From contig JAFGFQ010000166.1 of assembly GCA_016930995.1 (NCBI GenBank), positions 21,092-85,091 on the forward strand: DNA of 64,000 bases, in the 5' to 3' direction. This DNA is from Thermoplasmatota archaeon. GTDB taxonomy: Archaea; Thermoplasmatota; E2; DHVEG-1. Below the pieces are notes generated by a model, which ran no database searches, had not been told where the DNA came from, and worked only from the letters and a program-made list of their open reading frames with translations. Below, piece after piece: positions 57,343 through 64,000 of the stretch. Numbering within the stretch: the stretch's first letter is position 1; each line of letters opens with the position of its first letter. The translations under genes were made by a program, and so were the position numbers.

Positions 57343-57907
57343 GGCGGGATTTCTTCCGTGCATGTGAAAAACGCGTTGTATCAAGGATGAGAAGGTATTC
57401 ATCGAGATAGTTCTTATGATACTCAAACCAGTGTGACAGTCCAGCGACGATACGAAAACCAAGGGATTCCTAGAGCTGTCGAGCCTGTTTGTTTGAAGAG
57501 ACGACATGCAGGTAGATGTTCTTTGGTCGGCATTTCTGCTCAGCCTGAAGAATGACTTCTTCAAGGAGAATGCAACCAATACCTCTTCATTGTTTTGTAA
57601 GCGCGATGCCAAGGTTGACGTTCTCGCAATTCCTCCCAAACCCTGGTTTTGCGAAGCAATCACCGATGAGACGGTCGTTAACGAGTGCTTTCAGATATAT
57701 TTGTTCTCCCTTCTTGTGCGCCTGTATCTGGTTCTTAAGCCATATCTTCTCCTCTTTGAGCGTAACAGGTTTTTTAACAAGAAGATAGGTCCCTTCTCGT
57801 GTAAGTGCATTAATGAATCGTTGGAACTCCCTTGCATCCTCTTTCCCGTTCACTGGCTCGATGCGCAGGATAGTCCCGTCATGTAAGATAACGTTTTTAC
57901 GTGTCAT
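57296..57907 (-). pseudogene. GNAT acetyltransferase gene broken by two in-frame stops
   Basis: A 203-codon frame that reads as one GNAT protein but holds two stops. The first part (106 residues, KNVILHDGTILRIEPV ... VNLGIALTKQ) is the N-terminal half. Then comes TGA at 57587-57589, followed directly in frame by RGIGCILLEEVILQAEQK, the acetyl-CoA-binding helix. TAG at 57470-57472 falls where the family has LYExLGF, and ESLGFRIVAGLSHWFEYHKN follows. No frameshift is needed. The gene starts on the last bases of gatD (ATGA). It is probably a recent pseudogene; recoding or assembly error is possible. Confidence 0.7.
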
Positions 57908-59232
57908 TGCCCCTCCCCTGGTGCATCCAGGGTTGAGAGGGACGCTTTGCGTCGTGTTCTCTCTGAGATTTCACCAGCAAGACTGGTGACCATGAGGCTT
58001 TCAGCCTCCTCGCGTGTTTTTGCATGCGCTAAAACCCACATCAGTTTGATGTATGCGGTTTCAGGCAGCATATCCTCACCTGAAAGGACACCTGCTTTAA
58101 TGAGGTCCCGACCAGTGGAATACACATGCATGTTGACCCGCCCGAACAAACACTGCGAGGTCATTACCACCACAGAACCAGCAGTGATAAGATGGATGAG
58201 ACGAGGTAGGAGACGCTCTGAGACATGTCCCAGACCGGTTCCTGCAAGTATTATTCCTTTTTTCTTTGGGATATCCTCTGGATTTAACCCCGGATGGAAA
58301 AAGACTATTCCAACCTGTTCGTTCATCGCAGCGTCAACAGTAACAGGACCAATTGTTTTTTTCCTATAGCTACCTGCGAGGGTGACTTTTCTTCCTTCTA
58401 CTTTCCCCAGAGGCAGGTCATTGACCGTCTGAAACGCATCTCGTCGGGAGGTGTGAAATTTTCGTACCTTTGTGCCTCGATGGATCGTTGAATACGTATC
58501 AGAAATCTCCCCGTGCATCACGACGACCACCTCTCCGAGGTCCGAGGTGGCTGCAATGGTAGCCGCAGCAATGAGGTTTTGTGCCGCATCCGAGGATGGT
58601 CGGTCGCTTGAGCGTTGCGCGCCAACAAGCACGACGGGGCCAGAGAGATTTTTCAGAAAAAACGATAATGCCGCGGCGGTATAGCCAAGAGTGTCAGTTC
58701 CATGGGGGATGATTATCCCTGCTGCACCGCTGTTGAGCTGTTCAGCGATGATTTTCGCAAGCGTTTGCCACTGTGCTATTTCGATGTTTTCACTAAGCAT
58801 TTGGTAGGCAACTTGAGAGCGGACATTGCAGAAATCGAAGATTTCAGGCACTGAGACTGCAAGTTCTTCCGCTGATGATGCAGGATGGACCGCGCCAGTT
58901 CGATAATCGACATAGCAAGCAATTGTTCCTCCAGTTCCTATAATAGAGATGGTTGGTTTTTTAGGGTCGAAAGGGATCGTCTTTCCTGGTTTTTTTATAG
59001 GTTTTTGTTTTTGTATGAGGATGATTTCTGTTTTTCTATCGACAGCGATACCGATGTTGTATCCGGTTTTTATTTTGATTGTGATGATATCATCATCGCT
59101 AAACTCATGATGGGGCATCAGTACTCCTTCATAGTGCTTATTATCTTGTATGATGCGGATACTATCCCCAATTTCTGCATTTATTGCCTTGAGTTTATCG
59201 TCTATTTCTTTTTTTCTGGGCATTCGGTCCAA
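57904..59232 (-). CDS. gatD: Glu-tRNA(Gln) amidotransferase subunit D, canonical-type
   Basis: Second GatD in the window, 442 residues. It has the N-terminal GatD domain (HYEGVLMPHHEFSDDD, then IKIKTGYNIGIAV) and the asparaginase core with IGTGGTIACYVDYRTGAV, PHGTDTLGYTAAALSFFL and VGAQRSSDRPSSDA, plus HRGTKVRKFHTSRRDAF. It is nearer to the standard archaeal GatD than the copy beside gatE. Either could be the working GatE partner. The next ATG (59223) is an alternative start. The broken GNAT gene follows with a 4-bp overlap. Confidence 0.88.
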   Translation of the reverse strand: MDRMPRKKEIDDKLKAINAEIGDSIRIIQDNKHYEGVLMPHHEFSDDDIITIKIKTGYNIGIAVDRKTEIILIQKQKPIKKPGKTIPFDPKKPTISIIGTGGTIACYVDYRTGAVHPASSAEELAVSVPEIFDFCNVRSQVAYQMLSENIEIAQWQTLAKIIAEQLNSGAAGIIIPHGTDTLGYTAAALSFFLKNLSGPVVLVGAQRSSDRPSSDAAQNLIAAATIAATSDLGEVVVVMHGEISDTYSTIHRGTKVRKFHTSRRDAFQTVNDLPLGKVEGRKVTLAGSYRKKTIGPVTVDAAMNEQVGIVFFHPGLNPEDIPKKKGIILAGTGLGHVSERLLPRLIHLITAGSVVVMTSQCLFGRVNMHVYSTGRDLIKAGVLSGEDMLPETAYIKLMWVLAHAKTREEAESLMVTSLAGEISERTRRKASLSTLDAPGEGQ

Positions 59233-59313
59233 GTGTTGTATCAGTTGAGTTTTTATAGAATTATCCTTGTGTAGTCAATAGGGTTTTATCAGACGTATCA
59301 TTATGGTATTTGA

Positions 59314-60075
59314 ATGCGACTTGCATTGAAGTTTGCGTATGATGGGAGAGGTTTTGCTGGGTACGCACGCCAGCCAGGACAGCGAACGGTCGAGCAAACG
59401 CTTTTAGATATATTGATTGGACAAGGTATTTTTTCAGACGCTAAGTCGTCGTGTTTTCGTACGGCGAGCCGTACAGACCATGGGGTGTCTGCCCTTGGGA
59501 ATGTGTGTGCATTTGATACGACGTTGTCAAAAGAGATGGTTTTTTCAACGTTGATGAAAGGGAAAGGGTCTTCAGAACTTTTCATCTACGGGATTCAGAA
59601 CGTGTTATCTACGTTTTATCCGCGTCATGCGAAACGACGGGAATATCGTTATTATCTTCGTAACACGGGTCTTAATGTCGATAAGGTTCTGTCTGCTGCT
59701 GCGTTATTCACTGGAGAGCACAACTTTCAGAATTTTGCACGGGTGGAACCCTTGAAAAACCCGGTTCGGGTTCTTGAAAATATCGTTATCTCTGAAAAAA
59801 ACGATTTTTTAATTCTTGATTTCTACGCGCAAACGTTTCTGTGGAATCAGATTCGTCGGATTGTATCTGCCTTGAAAAAAGCTGGGGAAGGGATACTGAC
59901 TGAAAATATCATTAAGAATGCACTACTTCACCCAGAGAAAAAGGTTGATTTTCAGCTTGTACCTCCTGAACCGTTGATCCTTATTAATGTCGTTTATGAG
60001 TTTTCGTTTGAGTATCAGAAAGAGTATAAAAGGAAACTTCAGCATTTTGAAAAAAGAATTCTTGGAGTATTCTGA
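59314..60075 (+). CDS. truA: tRNA pseudouridine synthase A
   Basis: Forms pseudouridine in the anticodon arm (positions 38-40) of tRNAs. The 253-residue protein has the family start RLALKFAYDGRGFAGYARQPG, the catalytic aspartate in SRTDHGVSALGN and the later FLWNQIRRIVSAL motif. It is a single gene divergent from gatD. Length matches archaeal TruA. Confidence 0.94.
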   Translation: MRLALKFAYDGRGFAGYARQPGQRTVEQTLLDILIGQGIFSDAKSSCFRTASRTDHGVSALGNVCAFDTTLSKEMVFSTLMKGKGSSELFIYGIQNVLSTFYPRHAKRREYRYYLRNTGLNVDKVLSAAALFTGEHNFQNFARVEPLKNPVRVLENIVISEKNDFLILDFYAQTFLWNQIRRIVSALKKAGEGILTENIIKNALLHPEKKVDFQLVPPEPLILINVVYEFSFEYQKEYKRKLQHFEKRILGVF

Positions 60076-60172
60076 TGCGGTCATCACTCTGATAACCTCT
60101 CCGGTATTGTCATTTCTTTGCAAAGACTTATATAACCAAGGAGTCTATATTTTTATTTAGATTAGGTAATAT

Positions 60173-61081
60173 ATGAAAATAGAATCTCAGAATATGAAAT
60201 ACATCGCGCTGACAATCGTCCTTTTGTTGCTTGGAACGAGCATCATCCCAGCATCTTCACAGAAGATAGACGTGTTCTCTGTGTCGGCATCAGCAGGGAC
60301 TTGGTTGTATGTCGGTGGGAATGGACCAGGGAATTATACGAAGATTCAGGATGCGATTGATGATGCCAATGATGGAGATACGGTGTTTGTATACAATGGA
60401 TCATATATAGAGACCCTAGAAATAAATAAATCAATTGCTGTCATCGGTGAAGACAAAGATACTACGTTTATTCTTGGAGGGAATGATTCAGAAATCGTAC
60501 AATTGAAAGAAGCAAGCATTATGCTGAATGGGTTTACTATACAAAGATATAACGACACGAATGCCATTGGCATTATGCTTATTGATTGTTGGTCGTGTGA
60601 TATTTCTAGAAATGTGGTCAAATCATGCTATGTCGGCATCCTTGTGACTCAGACTGAATCATCGCATGTTTCGAATAACAGTGTTCTTGATTGCTCCTTT
60701 GGTATTGTGAATGTTATCGCAGGTAACGTTTCAATAACCTATAATAGAATTGACGGGAATAAAAAAGGATCTGGTATCGAGGTTCAAGGGACGATATTTC
60801 GAAATTACATCAGACGAAATATCATCACGAACAATTCGATAGGTATCAATCTATTCTTCGCATTTTTTACCAATATTCAGCAGAACAACTTCTTTGATAA
60901 TCAACAACACGCATTTTTCACTAGTGCTTTTTTCTCGGTGTGGCGTGAGAATTACTGGAACCAGTCTCGCCTTTTGCCAAAGTTGATACGTGGGCAGGTT
61001 GGTGGGATGGTGATTCAAAGAAAGATTCCGCTTTTTAATTTTGATTGGAGACCGGCTCAGGAGCCTTTTGATACCTTCTAG
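60173..61081 (+). CDS. secreted parallel beta-helix (NosD/PbH1-like) protein
   Basis: A 302-residue exported protein. The signal peptide (KYIALTIVLLLLGTSIIPASS) is followed by WLYVGGNGPGNYTKIQDAID, the usual opening of archaeal beta-helix proteins, then PbH1-type coils (IMLIDCWSCDISRNVVKSC and FGIVNVIAGNVSITYNRIDGN). Such proteins bind or cleave polysaccharides, but no catalytic site is evident. The TATA-like CTTATATAAC lies near 60127-60136. ATG 60194 is an alternative start. Confidence 0.75.
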   Translation: MKIESQNMKYIALTIVLLLLGTSIIPASSQKIDVFSVSASAGTWLYVGGNGPGNYTKIQDAIDDANDGDTVFVYNGSYIETLEINKSIAVIGEDKDTTFILGGNDSEIVQLKEASIMLNGFTIQRYNDTNAIGIMLIDCWSCDISRNVVKSCYVGILVTQTESSHVSNNSVLDCSFGIVNVIAGNVSITYNRIDGNKKGSGIEVQGTIFRNYIRRNIITNNSIGINLFFAFFTNIQQNNFFDNQQHAFFTSAFFSVWRENYWNQSRLLPKLIRGQVGGMVIQRKIPLFNFDWRPAQEPFDTF

Positions 61082-61122
61082 CTATCAGTTCCATGAGCGG
61101 TGAGAAGAAAAAAAATTGTCGT

Positions 61123-62133
61123 TTAGATGGTCACTTCTAGTGGTTTTACCTGTTGAGAGGCAAGGACTTCGTTCATTTTCAGATAGGTAAGATCCATGTC
61201 CTTTTTCTTCGTCCAGGTCTCTTCTAGTGGTGTGAACGTTGGTGTTTTATTCACCATACCGACCATTTTATCGGTTTGATTATTCATCACCGCAAGGACT
61301 GCCTCATAGCCAAGTCTGCTGGCAAGCACCCGGTCGAAAGCACTAGGATCACCACCGCGCTGCACATGGCCTAGAACGCTGACTTTAATATCCCAGTTGA
61401 TGACCTTTTCGATAGCCGATTTTATCTCACTTGCACCTCCAGTTGTCTCCCCTTCGGCGATAACGATGATACTGCTTTTTTTGCCTGCCTTGTACTGCGC
61501 CTCAAGTTCTCCAACAAGAGTCTGGATTGCCTGGGGCGACTCAGGAATCAGGATATCCTCTGCCCCGCCACCGATACCGGTGTACAACGCGATATACCCT
61601 GAGGTTCGTCCCATGACTTCAATGATGAACAGCCGAGAATGAGATGATGCGGTGTCACGTATCTTATCGATTGCCTCCAATGCAGTGTTCACCGCGGTGT
61701 CAAAACCAATTGTAAAATCAGTTCCAGAGAGATCATTATCAATCGTACCGGGAACACCGATTCCTTGGATGGGAAACTCTTGAATCAGCTGATGCAGCCC
61801 ACGAAACGATCCATCTCCACCAACAACGATGATGCTATCGATACCGAAGCGTTTCAAGTTCTTGAATGCTTTTTCGCGTCCTCCTTTTATGAGAAATTCG
61901 CTGCTTCTTGCGGTTTGAAGAATCGTCCCTCCGTCCTTAATGATGTTACTGACGAAGTATCGGTCGACTTGTTCAATATCTCCTTCGATCATGCCTTGGT
62001 ACCCACGTTTGATCCCAAACATGGTGTTCCCATGGTAGATTCCGGTTCGAACGATCGCGCGTATCGCCGCATTCATCCCGGGGGCATCGCCACCGCTTGA
62101 GAGCACCCCGATGTATTTACCCTGATTCTGCAT
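61123..62133 (-). CDS. pfkA: ATP-dependent 6-phosphofructokinase, bacterial PfkA type
   Basis: Phosphorylates fructose 6-phosphate in glycolysis. The 336-residue protein has GGDAPGMNAAIRA, the ATP-type GGDGS (glycine after the aspartate), the catalytic PGTIDND loop with glycine rather than lysine (ATP, not pyrophosphate), and GHVQRGGDPSAFDR. Most archaea use the ADP-dependent enzyme instead, so this gene may have been acquired from bacteria. The gene is alone on its strand, next to a transporter pair. Confidence 0.93.
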   Translation of the reverse strand: MQNQGKYIGVLSSGGDAPGMNAAIRAIVRTGIYHGNTMFGIKRGYQGMIEGDIEQVDRYFVSNIIKDGGTILQTARSSEFLIKGGREKAFKNLKRFGIDSIIVVGGDGSFRGLHQLIQEFPIQGIGVPGTIDNDLSGTDFTIGFDTAVNTALEAIDKIRDTASSHSRLFIIEVMGRTSGYIALYTGIGGGAEDILIPESPQAIQTLVGELEAQYKAGKKSSIIVIAEGETTGGASEIKSAIEKVINWDIKVSVLGHVQRGGDPSAFDRVLASRLGYEAVLAVMNNQTDKMVGMVNKTPTFTPLEETWTKKKDMDLTYLKMNEVLASQQVKPLEVTI

Positions 62134-62205
62134 CCACCACCTCTTGCGATACTGAAATCGTTGCTCAGCATTTAAAATATTCTAGGAAAACCACACATTG
62201 TCGTA

Positions 62206-62316
62206 TTATCGGTGTTTTCCTTTGAAAGCGCGATAGAGGAAATACGCTAAAGCGCCATAACAGACAATTATGCCAAAAACAAGCATGAGAAGCGCAGGAA
62301 GGGACAGTTCGCTCAT
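62206..62316 (-). CDS. small subunit of NSS transporter (MetS-like)
   Basis: A 36-residue protein with a single membrane helix (SLPALLMLVFGIIVCYGALAYFL) and a basic end KGKHR. Small proteins of this type accompany some NSS transporters for methionine or alanine. The ATG overlaps the stop of the transporter gene by four bases (ATGA), so the two are translated together. The length and context make it likely; the substrate is unknown. Confidence 0.75.
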   Translation of the reverse strand: MSELSLPALLMLVFGIIVCYGALAYFLYRAFKGKHR

Positions 62317-63785
62317 GGGGGTTCCTCTTTTGCTTCTTTTTTTTTCATCAGCAGAAATGAGGCAAAGAAGATGGCAATGCAAGGAAGGATACCTAGAACA
62401 GCAAGCCACCATGGCTGAACATATGGTTGGAGGATATTTTTATACACTGCCGCGAGAAGAAGAACGGTAAGAATGCTTGGTACGACATATTTTATGAGGA
62501 TATCCCACCATCGCCCTATTAAGATGTCTGATGTGTTGTTTGCGTTTTTTCGAAAGATTGAAACATCAAAGACCCAGGCAAGAATCAGGCATTCAACAAG
62601 CCCGACAAGGACTAATCCGAAGTTTGAGACAAAATAATCGAAAATATCTAACCAGTATAATCCACTCCCGGTGGTAAACAACAGGCTGGCAGAAAAACCA
62701 GCAAGGCAGATAAGTGCAGTTGCTTTTCCCTTCGTCATCCGCCATTTGTGTTGTATTCCTGTCGCCATGGGTTCTATCATAGAAAATGCGGAGTCTATCC
62801 CAAAGGTCAATAATGCAAGATAGAAGAGAATCCCAAAGACAGCGGTTGCGACGGGGAATAGTGAGATAGCGGTTGGGTAGGTGATGAAGGCAAGGTGCGG
62901 ACCTGCGACCCCAAGATTCTCTATACCAACACCCTGTGACATCGCAAGATATCCAATGATGCTAAACACAGCAAATCCAGCAAGAAACGATGTCCCAGAG
63001 TCAGCAAGCGCGATGATGAACGCATTATTTGAGATATCAGATTTTTTATGAAGGTGACTTGCATAGGTAATCATGATTCCCTGTGCGATACCAACAGAGA
63101 AAAATACCTGTGCATAAGCGGCAAGCCAGACGTTCAGGTCAGTTAGCTTTGAGAAATTCGGTGTGAGGTAATAACTGATTCCCTCAATAGCCCCTGGTAG
63201 AGTTACACCGCGAATCGTAAGAATAGCAAGCAGTATCCAAGGGAGTGGCACCGTGATGAGTACAACTTTTCCAATCCGACCAACTCCTTTGTACAGGATG
63301 ATAAACACAAGCAACCATATTACAAGAAGACTAAGCAGGATTGGAATTCGTATCCCTCCGATGTCAAGAGGACTTGTTGTGATACCGAGAAAGTCGGTAA
63401 GGAAGAAGGATTCAGCATTCAATCCCCAGCGGAGGTCAAGAGAGTAAATCAAGTAGGAGAAGCACCAGGCCATGACAACAATGTAGTAGGTGACGATGAC
63501 GAACGGAACTAATGAACTCCACCAGCCGAACCATTCCCATTTTTTCCCCATCTTTTTAAAGGAACCTGGTGCACCTTGTCTGCTCCAGTGTCCAACAGAG
63601 AATTCTAGGATTAACATTGGGATGCCGGCGGTAAATAACGCAACAAAATACGGGATGAGAAACGCTCCTCCTCCGTTTGTGTAGGCGATGTAGGGGAACC
63701 TCCAGACGTTTCCAAGACCAACTGAAGACCCAATCGCCGCCATGATAAATGCCAGTCGTGAGTTCCATAGTTCCTTTTCTGGAAT
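62313..63785 (-). CDS. sodium:neurotransmitter-symporter family (NSS) amino acid transporter
   Basis: Na+-dependent importer of the LeuT/MhsT kind with about twelve membrane helices, giving 490 residues. The N-terminal WNSRLAFIMAAIGSSVGLGN and VWRFPYIAYTNGGGAFLIPY form helix 1 with its sodium and substrate sites. The first ATG in frame (63743) would remove the conserved E-x-x-W-x-S-R gate and half of helix 1, so the start is placed at an ATT codon (63783-63785) preceded by GGGGGAG (minus strand, plus 63791-63797). The TATA-like TTTATAAAC lies at 63824-63832. Use of ATT is inference; the upstream coding sequence is certain. Confidence 0.85.
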   Translation of the reverse strand: MPEKELWNSRLAFIMAAIGSSVGLGNVWRFPYIAYTNGGGAFLIPYFVALFTAGIPMLILEFSVGHWSRQGAPGSFKKMGKKWEWFGWWSSLVPFVIVTYYIVVMAWCFSYLIYSLDLRWGLNAESFFLTDFLGITTSPLDIGGIRIPILLSLLVIWLLVFIILYKGVGRIGKVVLITVPLPWILLAILTIRGVTLPGAIEGISYYLTPNFSKLTDLNVWLAAYAQVFFSVGIAQGIMITYASHLHKKSDISNNAFIIALADSGTSFLAGFAVFSIIGYLAMSQGVGIENLGVAGPHLAFITYPTAISLFPVATAVFGILFYLALLTFGIDSAFSMIEPMATGIQHKWRMTKGKATALICLAGFSASLLFTTGSGLYWLDIFDYFVSNFGLVLVGLVECLILAWVFDVSIFRKNANNTSDILIGRWWDILIKYVVPSILTVLLLAAVYKNILQPYVQPWWLAVLGILPCIAIFFASFLLMKKKEAKEEPP

Positions 63786-63823
63786 GTTTTCTCCCCCAAA
63801 GAGATGTATTAATTATCGCTTGT

Positions 63824-63832
63824 GTTTATAAA
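63824..63832 (-). promoter_or_regulatory. TATA box of the NSS transporter operon
   Basis: TTTATAAAC on the minus strand. It places the transcription start near 63803, about 18 nt before the predicted ATT start codon, so the leader would just contain the GGGGGAG ribosome binding site. Confidence 0.5.
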
Positions 63833-63884
63833 TATATCTAAATTAAAATTAATTAGAGAGGAGGGTTTCTAGGTACACCTGAAC

Positions 63885-63896
63885 CTAAATATTTAT
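63885..63896 (+). promoter_or_regulatory. TATA box of the tRNA-Leu gene
   Basis: CTAAATATTTAT, an A/T-rich element that begins about 40 bp before the tRNA gene, in the place expected for an archaeal TATA box. Confidence 0.45.
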
Positions 63897-63925
63897 TATG
63901 ATTGAACTGTTCTTGTGTTGCTCGT

Positions 63926-64000
63926 GCAGGGGTAGCCAAGCCTGGTCTACGGCGACAGACTCAAGATCTGTTCCTGCAGAGGTTCGGGGGTTCAAATCCC
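63926..64000 (+). tRNA. tRNA-Leu, anticodon CAA, cut by the window edge
   Basis: The start GCAGGGG is the acceptor strand; the D arm GCC...GGC, the anticodon stem ACAGA/TCTGT with loop CTCAAGA (anticodon CAA, leucine UUG), a long variable arm (CCT/AGG) and the T loop TTCAAAT are seen. The long variable arm and anticodon identify leucine. The 3' acceptor half (about ten or more bases) lies beyond 64000. No intron is seen. Confidence 0.9.

Noticed and set aside
57268..57886. Alternative-frame and opposite-strand ORFs over the GNAT remnant.
   Set aside because: The GNAT motifs all lie in one minus-strand frame, and the other frames give unstructured sequence.
58472..59274. Plus-strand ORFs opposite the second gatD.
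   Set aside because: They are shadows of the gatD frame on the other strand and carry no recognisable sequence.

Overview
The window looks like chromosomal DNA from a euryarchaeote, most likely a mesophilic, heterotrophic member of the Thermoplasmatota or a close relative. Archaeal traits seen directly are the L3-L4-L23-L2-S19-L22-S3 ribosomal operon with archaeal-type proteins, the GINS/L44e/S27e/aIF2alpha/Nop10/PAC2 cluster, Nob1, NMD3, Dph2, a Sec11-type signal peptidase and the archaea-specific GatD/GatE amidotransferase. RadB and a PGF-CTERM-like tail point to Euryarchaeota in the broad sense. The lineage below that is inference; no rRNA gene is present to settle it. No CRISPR array, insertion sequence, integrase or rRNA was seen.

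Layout: 1-4085 (-) is the ribosomal operon, cut by the left edge inside rps3. 4433-8995 (+) has a tandem winged-helix protein and a pstSCAB phosphate importer followed by a lone AbrB-domain protein, behind a palindrome-rich control region. 9012-12640 carries bioY (-), then hisS, nob1 and signal peptidase (+). 12718-15333 (-) is a very charged 871-residue coiled-coil protein ending in a helix-hairpin-helix. 15435-18217 (-) is nadA-nifS-queC. 18353-24800 (+) holds a membrane protein, an adenosine-type deaminase, a DUF401 permease, an APH-like/P-loop kinase fusion, dph2 and radB. 24814-26925 (-) is a large surface protein. 27092-29941 (+) is the replication/translation cluster, including a 57-residue Nop10. 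30011-34194 (-) mixes a secreted protein, a HAD phosphatase, a TspO-like protein, MsrA and a zinc-ribbon/nuclease-like fusion. 34458-38345 has two tandem paralogous small proteins, a secreted C45-type amidohydrolase, an aminotransferase, and two small membrane or surface proteins. 38468-44659 has a class II-type ribonucleotide reductase, an FKBP, and divergent gatD/gatE. 44672-52812 is an acetyl-metabolism block (histone-deacetylase-fold enzyme, one-chain pyruvate:ferredoxin oxidoreductase, ADP-forming acyl-CoA synthetase fused to a GNAT domain) flanked by tiny genes with strong ribosome binding sites. 53041-64000 has a secreted phosphatase, an EamA transporter, more surface proteins, NMD3, a GNAT gene broken by two in-frame stops, a second GatD, TruA, a bacterial-type phosphofructokinase, an NSS transporter with its small subunit, and a tRNA-Leu cut by the right edge.

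Together the genes suggest an organism that ferments peptides and perhaps sugars: amino acids enter by the NSS transporter, pyruvate is oxidised by PFOR, and acetyl-CoA is turned into acetate plus ATP by the ADP-forming synthetase. Several secreted hydrolases or surface proteins with signal peptides fit life on organic matter. The most unusual points are the deacetylase/PFOR/synthetase-GNAT block, a two-gene microprotein operon at 52608-52812, the tandem small-protein pair at 34458-34855, an apparent AUU start codon for the NSS transporter, and two different GatD paralogues.
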